From the NCBI GenBank assembly GCA_002783405.1, contig PFGG01000039.1:1-58043 (forward strand): DNA of 58,043 bases, read 5' to 3'. How positions within the stretch are numbered: the first letter of the stretch is position 1; every line of letters starts with the position of its first letter. The notes beneath the pieces are model-generated. The model saw only the letters and a program-made list of their open reading frames with translations, was not told the DNA's origin and made no database searches. Of this stretch, positions 15,200-24,895 are shown piece by piece. Source of the stretch: a bacterium (Candidatus Blackallbacteria) CG13_big_fil_rev_8_21_14_2_50_49_14. Lineage in GTDB: Bacteria > Cyanobacteriota > Sericytochromatia > UBA7694. The translations under genes were made by a program, and so were the position numbers.

Positions 15200-16499
15200 G
15201 AAACCTGCGCGCCTCGCGAACCGAATCCCGAATGCGCGGGTCAGGGTGATTCAAATAGGGTGTCAACATTTCCTGGGTGATATAACGTGTTTTCAGGGCT
15301 TCAAACAGGTTTAAACCCAATTCTGACCCGCTTGCAGTTGAAGCTTCGGACTGAAGAATACATTCTGCAAGCCACTGTTCAGGCCCCTGTAAATAAGCTA
15401 TAGCGCGCTTGACAGTAGACCTCTCCTGCGGCCCAAGTTCTGGTAGCAAGGCTTCCAGTCGGGGAATCTCTTTGGCCGATCCCCATTTTTTCACCAGTTC
15501 AACCACCAGCATCAGCTCGTTTCGGTTTTCAAGTTGAAGCAGGGGCAGGACTTTTGGGAGCAGTTCTGGTCGATGCAGAGAACCTGCAGCGTAAAGCGCT
15601 GAAAAACGCAAGGATTCATCAGGACTGTCGAGAAAACTGAGCAGGCGTTCCTTCAGCTGAGAATCCTCTGAATTGGAGAGACCAGAGACAACCTCACGCC
15701 GCACGGCAAGCTCGGGATCATCCAACAGACGAACAGCTTGTGCGATCAGGCCAGGATCTTCGCTGTACAGCATGGCTTTTGCCACAGCCCCGCGAATAAG
15801 CGGATCAGCATCTTCGAGCAAAAAGCTGAGCTGAAAAATCACATCCCCTTGATGTGCCGTTCCAAGGATCGGGATCAAGGCCTGTGTCATCGCACGTCGC
15901 AGCTCAGGCCTGCTTTCTTGTTTTAATCGGGCAAGCAGTACCGATTGCTCTCCAAGCAAAGGATACACCCTGATGAGTTCTGTGATGAGTTCGGGACGAC
16001 CGTCTTGTTCGAGAAGCACTTTCAGGTACAGGAGATCTTCACGCTCCCCCATATGCAACCAACGTCGAATCACCTGTCGCGCAGTTTCAGAACTGCCTTG
16101 TTTCAGAAGTCGGCGATACAATCCGCGTGCCTGAACAGGTTGTTTCAACCAAACCCGGCTATCAGCCAAGAGGAGCTGAAGCGCTTCGCGTTTGGCAGGA
16201 TCTTTTAGCTTTGAAATCGACTGCTCACTTTGGTCTAAACCCAGAGAATCCTGTTCCAGCAACGCTACACGTCTGCTCAGCTCTGCTTCCAGAGCCGGCT
16301 GATCCAGGACCTTTGAGAGCCACTTCGCCCGGCGCAGATGGTTTCGATATCTCAAGTTTGCCTGTTGGTCGGATAACGTACTCCCGTTCTCCCCTTGGAA
16401 AGATTCAAACTGGGGATAAGCAGCCCAAACTTCGGCCTGACTTTCTGCCCAGACCAGGCCCATCAGGCACAAAATAACAAGAAAAATCTGACGTTTCAT
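15189..16499 (-). CDS. Exported HEAT-repeat protein
   Basis: The 436-residue protein starts with an apparent signal peptide (MKRQIFLVILCLMGLVWA). A helical region follows, and from about residue 190 to 330 a series of HEAT-like repeats, seen as recurring units of the form LLEDADPLIRGAVAKAML, LLDDPELAVRREVVSGLS and FLDSPDESLRFSALYAAG. Such solenoids serve as protein-binding scaffolds; no enzymatic motif is present. A final repeat-like LNHPDPRIRDSVREAR closes it. It lies 15 bases after the YARHG gene, and the pair may act together in the periplasm or at the surface. Confidence 0.65.
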   Translation of the reverse strand: MKRQIFLVILCLMGLVWAESQAEVWAAYPQFESFQGENGSTLSDQQANLRYRNHLRRAKWLSKVLDQPALEAELSRRVALLEQDSLGLDQSEQSISKLKDPAKREALQLLLADSRVWLKQPVQARGLYRRLLKQGSSETARQVIRRWLHMGEREDLLYLKVLLEQDGRPELITELIRVYPLLGEQSVLLARLKQESRPELRRAMTQALIPILGTAHQGDVIFQLSFLLEDADPLIRGAVAKAMLYSEDPGLIAQAVRLLDDPELAVRREVVSGLSNSEDSQLKERLLSFLDSPDESLRFSALYAAGSLHRPELLPKVLPLLQLENRNELMLVVELVKKWGSAKEIPRLEALLPELGPQERSTVKRAIAYLQGPEQWLAECILQSEASTASGSELGLNLFEALKTRYITQEMLTPYLNHPDPRIRDSVREARRFHVP

Positions 16500-16514
16500 T
16501 GATTCAAACCCGGC

Positions 16515-17144
16515 TCAAAGATAGCCCTTGCTTTTTTCGTATTTTAAAATCAGGTTCAGATTGTACAATTCAATCGAATTCAACATGCCATCGTGGTATT
16601 TGGGAGTGGGATGGTACCAGGGCCAGGTTAAAAAATAGCGGTTCAAGGCTTTGGATTGAAAGATGCGCCCATGCCGTGCATAAATCGCATTGCGGGTTAA
16701 GACCAGTTCCCAGGGGGTAAAGCTGATTAACTCCTCACTTGTGAGACGGTATTTGGATGTATTAAAGGCCATGCCCAAACTGGGCACCAGACGCTCAGCA
16801 ATAGCTTGGGGAACCCCATTCTGAATGCTGTCCTGAATGCCCATCGCACCGCCGCCCCCATAAATATGTTTCCATTGTGCCCCAGAATACTTGAGCACAC
16901 TCATGCCTCCCGCTTCGCCCCCACTCCAGGAAACCCAGGCCCAGTCTCCTAGCACTCTAACGGCATCTAAATGACAGTCTTTTCCAATCTGACCAAAAAC
17001 CTGGGGGCTACAAATGACTTTCTGCAATGCGGGCTGGTGTTGATGCGCCAGTTTGGCTTCGCCACTGTATTCAATACCGGCCCAAACAGGCAAGGCGCAA
17101 AGGCTGAGTAAAGCAGCAAAAACCCCAAAATTCATGCGGTTCAT
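16515..17144 (-). CDS. Exported YARHG-domain protein
   Basis: The 209-residue protein has a signal peptide (MNFGVFAALLSLCALPVWA). Its C-terminal YARHG domain holds the defining LVLTRNAIYARHGRIF, with FTPWEL before and FLTWPWYHPTPKYHDGML after. YARHG is a short extracellular domain of unknown function, often near lipoproteins or peptidases. An upstream TTG is possible, but the ATG at 17144 has AAGGTGG eight bases before it. It is the first gene of the operon 16515, 15189, 14933. Confidence 0.8.
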   Translation of the reverse strand: MNRMNFGVFAALLSLCALPVWAGIEYSGEAKLAHQHQPALQKVICSPQVFGQIGKDCHLDAVRVLGDWAWVSWSGGEAGGMSVLKYSGAQWKHIYGGGGAMGIQDSIQNGVPQAIAERLVPSLGMAFNTSKYRLTSEELISFTPWELVLTRNAIYARHGRIFQSKALNRYFLTWPWYHPTPKYHDGMLNSIELYNLNLILKYEKSKGYL

Positions 17145-17413
17145 AGACGCCCACCTTTTCAAATCCTGTCGAAGATTTGAGCAGTTTACTCTTCCGCTTT
17201 TAGAACATCAAGCCCCCCCAAAAATGCAGATATCCGCTTTAAAACCACTCCTCAGTGACAGGTTACAGCGATATGAAAGCGCAGGTATTGCGTTCAAAAC
17301 CTTAGCAAACTCAGACCGGGCAGCCAATTTTTATCACCTGGGCATGGGCAAGTTTTCTTAAAACCGGGCTAAAATGAAAGTAGCAAACCAGATCGTCCCA
17401 GTAGGAGGACCCC

Positions 17414-19924
17414 TTGAGCAGCATTCGTTTCAACAGCAGCGCAGGCCAACCCATCAAACCTGAAGTTTTGAACCACGCCACCGCCAGCCCCCTGGTTCAA
17501 AACAATATCCAACTTCATTTGGGCAGTGCCTATCTGCGCGATTTTACCGATTCAGGCATTGAAAAATTTATCGCCAATCACCCCGAAGGAAAAAATCTCG
17601 ACAAGGCAGAAGTCAAAGCCTTTGTTCAACGTCTGGCTCAAAATCCTACAGCTATTGCAGGCATGACCTTTGATCTGGCAGATACCCAACTGGGCCTAGC
17701 CAAGGGCGATGGGGTTGAACTGCGTCATTTAAATGGAGCGTTTACCCTCAATCTTACTGAACAGAAGCATCTGCCCGAAGGCACTTCGCCTGCCAATATT
17801 AAATTTGTAGATGTCACCTCAGTCAGCTTTGATGTGCAGGTACAAGAAAAGAAAATCGCGGCAGCCGAAAAAGACCTCAAAGGGCTTGAAACGCAATTGG
17901 AGCAATTGCGGAAGTCGCATGCTGATTTAAAAGACGAACAGGGCACAGCAGCCGATCGAATCGGAGGCAAAGCGCAAGACACCCTGAAAGAAACACGTGC
18001 CAAGCTGAAAGAAAACGATGAGCAAACCGCCGCTCTCACTGAAGACCTCAAGAAATACAAAACAGATCTTGCAGCTTTAAAAGAAAACAAAGAGATGCCC
18101 GCAGCAGATAAAGCCAAGCAGCAGACTTTGTTGGAGCGTGCCATTCGCGGTGCAGAGGGTGACTTAAGCCGGCTGCAAAAAGAGAAAACCGAACTGCAGA
18201 GCAAGCTCAAAGAAAAACACGGTCCGATTCTGACCACCCATTATTCGCTTGAAGATTTAGAAAAGCTGAATACCAAAGTTGAAAACAGCCAGGCACGGGT
18301 CAAAAACCTTGAGCAACAGGTCGAAAAAGCCAAAGCAGATCTGGCGGCCCTGCGCAAAGGGGAAACTCCAGCGGCCAAAGAGGGCACAGCAGCTGAGCAG
18401 CCCGCCAAACCAGCACCAGAGACCCCTGCGGCTGTCAATCAAGGCGATGGCGATGGCGTGGCCCCCGAAACACCTGTTGCTGCCAGTACAGGGCCGGGTG
18501 AAGAAGCTTTCGCCAAAATGGACATCGCCCAAAAAACACTGGCCCTGGCCGAGATGAATCAAGCCGACCAGAGCAAATACCTGGGCCTGCTCAGCGCCGA
18601 TGAAAAAACCCAGGTCAACAGACGCGTGAGCTACCACCTGCAAAACTTACGCGAAACCCACAGCCTGCCCAATACGGAACAGGATCAAAGCACCCTCCAG
18701 GCCAGAGTTTCACAATTTGAAAAATTGCAGACAGCCCTGGCACAGGCCCCAACGGCACCTGAAACGCCCGCCCAGCCCCCAGCAGCAGAAACACCTGCCG
18801 CTGAAGTGCCAGCAGCTGAACAGCCCGCAGCCGAAACCCCTGCGCCAGAAACACCTGCCGCACAACCCACAGCGCCTGTCGCTGCCCCGCAAGCTCCGGC
18901 TCAACCTGCCGCTGCCCCCCCCGTTTCACCGGGTGCAGGCATTGGATTAGGCGAAGTGACAGAAGGACTTCCAGCCGATGTGCTGGTTAGCAAAGGCAAA
19001 CCCCTGACCTTTAATGGCACAGTCTTAACCCTCTCCAACTTTAGCCAGCTGAATATTCAACAGCAGTTTGATATTCTCATGAAAGTGGATGAACGCCAGC
19101 TCAAAGATACCCTGCGCCTGGTCAAACGCGAAGATCGCGCTCAAATTCGAGAATTGGCAGGAGCCGTTGTCAGCAAATATGCAGCTCTCCAATCTCAGGC
19201 CATTGCCCAGCAACAGTCCGCAGCCAGCGCTTCAGGCAGCACGGGAGTGGCCAGCAGTGTCACCTATAAAAACCTCGATCTCTCAAGCTATATGACTGCT
19301 GAGTATGCGCAAAGAGCACAGTTAATCATTCAAACCCTGAATGAGATAGAAGCCGAAGAAAAAGCCGGGGGTATTCAAGGGCCCTCAGCAACCGGCCCCG
19401 GCACCCCCGTCAATACCCCAGGAGCCGCTGCGCAACGCTATACCTATACGGTCAAGCCGGGCGATAATCCTTTGGGCATTGCCGAGCGAGAACTGGGCGA
19501 TAAATTCAGAGTGCATGAAATCTTCCAACTGAACCCCGGCTTGGAATTGGCAATGCAGCAGCGCGGTGTTCAAAATCGCCATGCTGAAAAATTGGATGCT
19601 TACGCTGAGTACAAAGAATTAATTCTTTCACGTAGCCCTTTGCCCCTGGATCCCGTGAAACAGCCACAAACGCCCAAGGTTCAGGCGCCCGCCAACCCCA
19701 GCGTAGAAGAAGTGGCCCCTCAACCCGTGGTGCAGCCCCAAGCCCCGGTGGCCTCCCAAGTGGTTGAAACCCCCGCACCGGCCGTAGAAACAGCTCCCGT
19801 TCAGCCTGAAGTAAAAGCCCAGGCGCCCGCCAGTGCCACGCTTGAAGAAGAGCCTGCGGCTCCTGCCAAGCCACCCGAAACACCGGTAGTTCAGCCAACG
19901 GCCCCCCAGCGTAAGACTTCTTAA
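17414..19924 (+). CDS. LysM-containing coiled-coil, Ala/Pro/Glu-rich large protein
   Basis: The 836-residue protein has four parts. First is an N-terminal domain of about 140 residues. Then comes a long coiled coil (about 150-315, rich in K, E, L, Q heptads). Two low-complexity linkers of A, P, E, T (about 315-360 and 440-505) flank a helical segment. Finally a LysM-like module (YTVKPGDNPLGIAERELGD...IFQLNPGL, about 676-715) precedes another Pro/Ala/Glu-rich tail. LysM would bind peptidoglycan or chitin-like glycans, yet no signal peptide is seen. GGAGG lies six bases before the TTG start. A strong terminator follows. Confidence 0.65.
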   Translation: MSSIRFNSSAGQPIKPEVLNHATASPLVQNNIQLHLGSAYLRDFTDSGIEKFIANHPEGKNLDKAEVKAFVQRLAQNPTAIAGMTFDLADTQLGLAKGDGVELRHLNGAFTLNLTEQKHLPEGTSPANIKFVDVTSVSFDVQVQEKKIAAAEKDLKGLETQLEQLRKSHADLKDEQGTAADRIGGKAQDTLKETRAKLKENDEQTAALTEDLKKYKTDLAALKENKEMPAADKAKQQTLLERAIRGAEGDLSRLQKEKTELQSKLKEKHGPILTTHYSLEDLEKLNTKVENSQARVKNLEQQVEKAKADLAALRKGETPAAKEGTAAEQPAKPAPETPAAVNQGDGDGVAPETPVAASTGPGEEAFAKMDIAQKTLALAEMNQADQSKYLGLLSADEKTQVNRRVSYHLQNLRETHSLPNTEQDQSTLQARVSQFEKLQTALAQAPTAPETPAQPPAAETPAAEVPAAEQPAAETPAPETPAAQPTAPVAAPQAPAQPAAAPPVSPGAGIGLGEVTEGLPADVLVSKGKPLTFNGTVLTLSNFSQLNIQQQFDILMKVDERQLKDTLRLVKREDRAQIRELAGAVVSKYAALQSQAIAQQQSAASASGSTGVASSVTYKNLDLSSYMTAEYAQRAQLIIQTLNEIEAEEKAGGIQGPSATGPGTPVNTPGAAAQRYTYTVKPGDNPLGIAERELGDKFRVHEIFQLNPGLELAMQQRGVQNRHAEKLDAYAEYKELILSRSPLPLDPVKQPQTPKVQAPANPSVEEVAPQPVVQPQAPVASQVVETPAPAVETAPVQPEVKAQAPASATLEEEPAAPAKPPETPVVQPTAPQRKTS

Positions 19925-19941
19925 GTTCCCTGCAATTTCTT

Positions 19942-19979
19942 CAGCCCTTGATTCAGAAATCTGAATCAGGGGCTGTTTT
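19942..19979 (+). terminator. Rho-independent terminator after the LysM gene
   Basis: CAGCCCTTGATTCAG and CTGAATCAGGGGCTG form a 15-base stem (one weak T-G pair) around AAAT, followed by TTTT and GC. It starts 17 bases after the stop of the LysM/coiled-coil gene and separates it from the ATP-grasp operon. Confidence 0.8.
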
Positions 19980-20045
19980 GCTGCTTATCACTGGCTTTGT
20001 TCCGTGCTACATTGATCTCAAATTCAGAATCAATGAGGCATGGGA

Positions 20046-21614
20046 ATGGCTAAAAAGACTCCAGAATCTTCAAAACCAAGCAATAGCAGCAATTTAAAAC
20101 CTGCCGCTAAAACCACAGCACGTGCAAGTGCCAAAGCGCCTGTCAAAGCCCCGGCAAAGCCCGCAACGGCTGCGAAGGCAAAAGCACAGGCAAACCCCAC
20201 CCCTCCCCGCACCGAAGCCCCCACCATGAAACCGAGTTTTGAGCAGCATTTTAATGAGGCTGACAAAGCACTGACCCAATGGATGATTGAGCATCCCCGT
20301 GACGTGATCAAATATCGCCAGGAATTCATGCAACAGCTCTTGAAAAAGCGCTGCAGTTACGGCGAAGGGGGCATTTTACCCGTCACCCTCTCCCCCATGT
20401 TTCTCAAGCACGATTCACTGCAATTGATTGCCAATGTCGCAGAAACCCTCGACAAGGTCTTGGACAAAGCGATCGAACTGTATTTTCAGGATGACTTCGT
20501 CAAAAGCTATTTTCCCTATCCCGATATTCCCCTGGAGTGGATCAATTGGGATTACCGCTATAAAAAACCGACAGTTTTAAGCCGCCACGATGCGCTGTAT
20601 GATGGCAAAACCCTCAAATTTATTGAATTCAATACCGACAATCCAGGCGGCAGAGGCTGGTTAGACACCTATGAAGACCTGCTGATTCATTCCCCGCTTT
20701 ACAAGGATTTGATTGCAGAATATGCACAGACCTCTGATCGTCCCATGCTGCATGCCCTCAAGGAGGCACTGCTGAAATGTTACCGCGAATGGGGAGGAAC
20801 CAAAGAAAGACCCCGCGTGGCCCTGGTCTCTTTCAAACAGTTCCTTTCGGGTTCTGACAGCGAAATTGTAAGGGATTATTTGATCGAACATGGCATTGAA
20901 GCCAATTTTGTCGATCCCCGTGAGTTTGAGTACCGCGATGGCAAACTCTACTCGGGCAATGTGCAGTTTGATATCGTCAATATGTGTCTGCGCTTTACCT
21001 TCTTCAAACGCTTTCCCCGTGAAATGAAAGATTTTCTCGATGCCCTGAGAGATGGTGCTGTCTGCTGTGTGAACAGTTTCAAGGCCACCCTGGGCTCACA
21101 AAAAGAAATGCTCTCTTTCCTCAGCAATGAAGAAAACCACCACTACTTTACAACTGAAGAAGCAGCGGCTGTCAAAGCATACATCCCCTGGACCCGCAAA
21201 ATGGATGAAACCATCACCATTTCAAAGGAAGGCCAGGATATCTCACTCTTCAATTATGTCATGAAGCACCGTGAGGAATTGGTGCTCAAACCCACCTGGG
21301 CCGCAGGGGGGTATGAGGTCTATGTCGGCAAATACACCGACCGCGAAAAATGGAGCAATGCGATTGAAAGCGCGATGGGCTGTCCCTGGTGGATTATTCA
21401 GGAAGCCGTTGAAATTCCTGAATACGAATTCCCCGTGATCAAAGACAATAAAGTGGTTCTGGAAAAGAAAAATCTCAATCTGAACCCCTATGTCTTTGAT
21501 GGCAAATACGTGGGTTGCCTGGGGCGGATTTCTGAGTCCAAGGTGATCAACGTGAGTGCTGGGGGAGGGATTATTCCTGTTTTCGCACTTAAAGAAGGCC
21601 AGGAAGGCCGCTGA
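20046..21614 (+). CDS. Circularly permuted ATP-grasp-type ligase-like protein
   Basis: The 522-residue protein begins with about 55 residues of low-complexity Ala/Lys/Pro repeats. A globular part follows that resembles circularly permuted ATP-grasp or glutathionylspermidine-synthase-like proteins. LKFIEFNTDNPGGRGWLDTYEDLL is the substrate/phosphate loop type, REELVLKPTWAAGGYEVYVGK the ATP-binding lysine and glycine loop, and the end has NLNLNPYVFDGKYVGCLGRIS with VNVSAGGGIIPVF. Such enzymes join a carboxylate to an amine via acyl phosphate. GAGG lies seven bases before the ATG at 20046. It shares a one-base overlap with the following dehydrogenase gene, so the two should act in one pathway. 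Confidence 0.6.
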   Translation: MAKKTPESSKPSNSSNLKPAAKTTARASAKAPVKAPAKPATAAKAKAQANPTPPRTEAPTMKPSFEQHFNEADKALTQWMIEHPRDVIKYRQEFMQQLLKKRCSYGEGGILPVTLSPMFLKHDSLQLIANVAETLDKVLDKAIELYFQDDFVKSYFPYPDIPLEWINWDYRYKKPTVLSRHDALYDGKTLKFIEFNTDNPGGRGWLDTYEDLLIHSPLYKDLIAEYAQTSDRPMLHALKEALLKCYREWGGTKERPRVALVSFKQFLSGSDSEIVRDYLIEHGIEANFVDPREFEYRDGKLYSGNVQFDIVNMCLRFTFFKRFPREMKDFLDALRDGAVCCVNSFKATLGSQKEMLSFLSNEENHHYFTTEEAAAVKAYIPWTRKMDETITISKEGQDISLFNYVMKHREELVLKPTWAAGGYEVYVGKYTDREKWSNAIESAMGCPWWIIQEAVEIPEYEFPVIKDNKVVLEKKNLNLNPYVFDGKYVGCLGRISESKVINVSAGGGIIPVFALKEGQEGR

Positions 21615-23062
21615 TGAATGCTGTGCCGATCACGCTTGCCCCTGGAGATGGGATCGGCCCAGAAATAACCCAAGCTGTTCTTCGGGTGCTTGAAGCCGGA
21701 GGGGCAGAAATTTCCCCTGAAATTGTGGAGATCGGCGAAGCTGCCTATTCCAAAACCTGTTTGGATGGAATTTCTGCCCAGGCTTGGGAAAGCATTGAGC
21801 GCACGGGCGTGCTCTTGAAAGGCCCCACCCAGATTCGGGAGGGGAGAGGCTATCTGGCTTCTACCCAGGCGCTTGAAATTCGCCTGGGGCTCTATGCCAG
21901 TTTGCAGCCCTGTATCTCCTATGCCCCCTATATCCCGAGCCAATTTAAAAAAATGGATGTAATCGTCATTCGAGAGAATGAAGAGGAACTCTATGGGGAT
22001 CTTGAGTACCGCCAAACCAAAAATGTCTGCCAGGGCCTGAAACTGATCAGTTTACCCGGTACCTATCAAATCCTACGTTATGCCTTTGATCTCGCTCGCA
22101 GTTGCTCGCGCAAAAAAGTGACGGTCTTAAGCAAAGACAAGGTCATGGAATTTACAGATGGGTATTTTCACAGCTTGCTCGAAGAACTGGCTGCCTCTTA
22201 TCCAGAATTAAAATATGAGCATCAAAGCCTGGATGTGGGCACGGCCTTGCTAACCGATCATCCAGAAAATTTTGACGTGATTGTCATTCCCAGTTTGTAT
22301 GGGGATATTCTCTCGGCCCTGATCACCAAAGTCAGTTTCAGCAAGCCGGGCATGAGTGCCTACGCCGCCCTGGGCAAAAAACACATGCTGTTTGAAGCAG
22401 CGCATGATCCGGCCCCCGCTCTGGCGGGTCAGAATCTAGCCAACCCTTCTGGCATGCTGCTGGCAGCGATCTATCTGCTGATTCATATTCACCAGCATGA
22501 GGCCGCTGAACGGATTCACAATGCCTGGCTGGCCACCTTGGAAGCCGGCATTCATACCCCAGACATTTTCAGAGAGGAACAGAGCCTGCACCAGGTGGGC
22601 ACCCTTGAATTTGCAAATGCGATTATTCCCCATTTGGGCATGCGTCCCCGTCATTTTCAGGCGGTCAATTACCAGCAAAGTGATTCTGATGCTTTTTTTG
22701 CGTTTAAACCCAAGCCCCCTCAAACCGAAATCGGTGAACGCACGCTGATGGGGGTGGATATCTTTCTGGATTATCCTGCCCATAACCCTGAAAAACTGGC
22801 ACACAAACTCAAAAATTTGAATGCAGGGGTTTTGGATTTAGAATTGATCAGCAATCTGGGCGTCTTGGTCTGGCCCGAGTTTATTCCAGAAACGCGTATC
22901 TCTGATCACTGGCATTGTCGCTTTATGCACCAGGAGCCAGGCCTGTCGATCAGCGAAAGAGACATTCTCGATTTATTGACTGAATTGCAGGCCCAGGGAT
23001 TTGATTTTATTAAGACTGAAAATCTGTATGCCTTTGGTGGCAATCCCGCTTTTTCAGCTTAA
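21614..23062 (+). CDS. Divergent isocitrate-dehydrogenase-like protein (long, Thermus/Rickettsia-type)
   Basis: The 482-residue protein matches the isocitrate/isopropylmalate dehydrogenase fold from LAPGDGIGPEI onward. It also has the extra C-terminal domain (LMGVDIFLDY, SNLGVLVWPE, DHWHCRFM, FIKTENLYAFGG) of Thermus- and Rickettsia-type enzymes. Conserved residues R120, E121, N122 and Y127 (RENEEELYG), a lysine near 174, and D231 remain. Residues that normally grip isocitrate and metal differ: the S-N-R loop reads STQALEIRLGLYASLQP, GDILSD reads GDILSA, and the cofactor motif HGxAP is HDPAP. It starts within the stop of the ATP-grasp gene. It may use another beta-hydroxy acid or be inactive. 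Confidence 0.75.
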   Translation: MNAVPITLAPGDGIGPEITQAVLRVLEAGGAEISPEIVEIGEAAYSKTCLDGISAQAWESIERTGVLLKGPTQIREGRGYLASTQALEIRLGLYASLQPCISYAPYIPSQFKKMDVIVIRENEEELYGDLEYRQTKNVCQGLKLISLPGTYQILRYAFDLARSCSRKKVTVLSKDKVMEFTDGYFHSLLEELAASYPELKYEHQSLDVGTALLTDHPENFDVIVIPSLYGDILSALITKVSFSKPGMSAYAALGKKHMLFEAAHDPAPALAGQNLANPSGMLLAAIYLLIHIHQHEAAERIHNAWLATLEAGIHTPDIFREEQSLHQVGTLEFANAIIPHLGMRPRHFQAVNYQQSDSDAFFAFKPKPPQTEIGERTLMGVDIFLDYPAHNPEKLAHKLKNLNAGVLDLELISNLGVLVWPEFIPETRISDHWHCRFMHQEPGLSISERDILDLLTELQAQGFDFIKTENLYAFGGNPAFSA

Positions 23063-23066
23063 GGCC

Positions 23067-24695
23067 TTAGCCTTCCTGGTAGCGTTGATAAACAGCCGCT
23101 GGCGTATTCTGAAACTCGCGGGTATTGCGGCGTTGTTGCTGACGAATCAACTCTTCCTGTTCTCTGATCATTTTCAGTGCCAAAGGAAAGGTCATGCGAA
23201 AATCCCGCTTAAACAGCGGCAGCAAGCGTTGAAAAGCACGTTCAATATTGACAATCAGTTTACGGGCAATCGAGGCTTCATCGGCTTCCCAAGGAGCTAA
23301 AAACTCCATTTTAATCCAATCCAAGTCTGTACCCGATAAAAGACTGAAGACCTGATACAAATGTCCCTGCATCGCTACTGGCATCTCTTCAAAATGCTGG
23401 TCAGAAATGGCAAGCTCCAGAAATTCGTCCAAGCGATCGGCACGCGATAGAATCGAAAGCAATTTTTTTTCTTCAGGGCTCGCTTTGTATTCAGATGCAG
23501 ATCTTAAGGGCTGCATTTGCCAAGCACTGAGCATTTTCTGGCCTTTTTGTTTGCTTTGCATCGTATCCATTTTCGCCAATGCATCTTTCAAAGGATCGCC
23601 TTGATCTTCAATCAGATAGGCTTTGCCAGATTTTTCAAGATGCTGTTTGCCCTGTTTATCTGAACGCCATTTTTCAAGCCATTCCTGCCCTTCCCAAATT
23701 CCCAGGGTTTGCATATTGGATTGAAATTCTTGCCAATAGTCTTCTTTCCAATTCCCCATCTCAGCCATCAGGTTTTTCATCCGCAGGGCCATGCGCGCTG
23801 AAAGCAAACTCGCTTTTGCAGGTGAAAGCCCCTGGGATATTATCTTTTCAAACCGGCTGTTAAAATCCTTACCAGGCAGGCTTGCAGTAGAAAGCAACTG
23901 AGCAAAATTGTCAGGTTTTAAGCTATTCACAAGTGCTTCGCGTTCTGCGGGTTCCCGCGTCCCATTGAGCACCTTCATCAGTTCTTCTGAGATCAGCTGC
24001 GGCTGGGCCTCTTTTTTGGGTGCAGCTTTTAGCTCACGTGTCTGAGAAACTGGCCGTTGGGCTTCCCATTTCTCGCGCTCCCGCTGATATTTTTCCAAAC
24101 GCAGTTTATAATCCGAGGCGATCAAAGCAGCAGGATTGCCCAAAACCTGCCCTTTATAGCGAATCAAAACCTTGCGGGCCTGGGCAGAGGCCTCAGGAAA
24201 GGCACTTAAAAAACTTTCAATCAGCTTTTCGGTCAAAGGAAAAGTTGTTGGGCGTTGTTTTCCCGTTTGAGGATCTATGCGGTTATAAAAGATTGAGTTT
24301 TTATCGCTGCGCGTCAGGCTCAGCAATAAAAACTGAAGGGCACGCTCCAAGGGCAAGGAAACAAGGGGCAAACTTGATTCAAGACAGGCATCTCGCAAGC
24401 TGTCCATCACAATTTGGTATTCAGGGCTTGGATGCTGCGGATTGGTTTTTTCGACCAGCAGATAGGCAGATTTTAAAAGTTCAGGCGCCAAAATCTTTTC
24501 AAAAAGCTCAGCTGAGAATTGAAAGGCTTTCACTTTGTTGCCCTGGCGAAAGGCCTGAGCTAAATTTTCAGCTTTTTTAAGGGCCTCTGGAGAAAGTGAA
24601 AGACTGGGCTTTTTTCCTGCGAGCAATTGCATCAGCGAAAAAGAAAAAGCTTCTTCTGGTTTTAAATCAAAGGGGGGAAAAGCTTGTTCTGTCAT
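23067..24695 (-). CDS. Large hypothetical helical protein
   Basis: The 542-residue protein is helix-rich and cytoplasmic in appearance: no signal peptide, no membrane span, many Gln, Lys and Glu. A Lys/Glu-rich hinge (LRLEKYQREREKWEAQRPVS) sits near residues 200-225. I recognise no family. The ATG at 24695 was preferred to a GTG 24 bases upstream because GAGAGGATAG lies eight bases before it. It converges on the isocitrate-dehydrogenase-like gene with only four bases between the stops. Its size suggests a structural or scaffold role, but this is not supported directly. Confidence 0.55.
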   Translation of the reverse strand: MTEQAFPPFDLKPEEAFSFSLMQLLAGKKPSLSLSPEALKKAENLAQAFRQGNKVKAFQFSAELFEKILAPELLKSAYLLVEKTNPQHPSPEYQIVMDSLRDACLESSLPLVSLPLERALQFLLLSLTRSDKNSIFYNRIDPQTGKQRPTTFPLTEKLIESFLSAFPEASAQARKVLIRYKGQVLGNPAALIASDYKLRLEKYQREREKWEAQRPVSQTRELKAAPKKEAQPQLISEELMKVLNGTREPAEREALVNSLKPDNFAQLLSTASLPGKDFNSRFEKIISQGLSPAKASLLSARMALRMKNLMAEMGNWKEDYWQEFQSNMQTLGIWEGQEWLEKWRSDKQGKQHLEKSGKAYLIEDQGDPLKDALAKMDTMQSKQKGQKMLSAWQMQPLRSASEYKASPEEKKLLSILSRADRLDEFLELAISDQHFEEMPVAMQGHLYQVFSLLSGTDLDWIKMEFLAPWEADEASIARKLIVNIERAFQRLLPLFKRDFRMTFPLALKMIREQEELIRQQQRRNTREFQNTPAAVYQRYQEG

Positions 24696-24843
24696 GGTTT
24701 CTATCCTCTCTGCGCCCACAAGACAGATCTTGCGGTATCTGAGCTGACTTATCCCCCTGAGAAATAAAATCCTCCCTGATTTGACGAAGTCTTAATCTAA
24801 GTTAACAGGATCTTGATAATTAAAGCCGATAGCAAATAGAACC

Positions 24844-24872
24844 ATAAAAAAAGCCCACCGAAAGGTGGGCTT
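24844..24872 (-). terminator. Rho-independent terminator of the S1 protease gene
   Basis: On the minus strand AAGCCCACC, loop TTTC and GGTGGGCTT form a perfect nine-base stem followed by a T run (positions 24850 down to 24846). It lies 23 bases after the stop of the protease gene. Confidence 0.9.
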
Positions 24873-24895
24873 CTCAAATCAAGATTTACAAAGGT

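Noticed and set aside
17725-18929. Several long frames opposite the LysM gene
   Set aside because: They are shadows caused by the strong codon bias and Ala/Pro/Glu repeats of the real gene.
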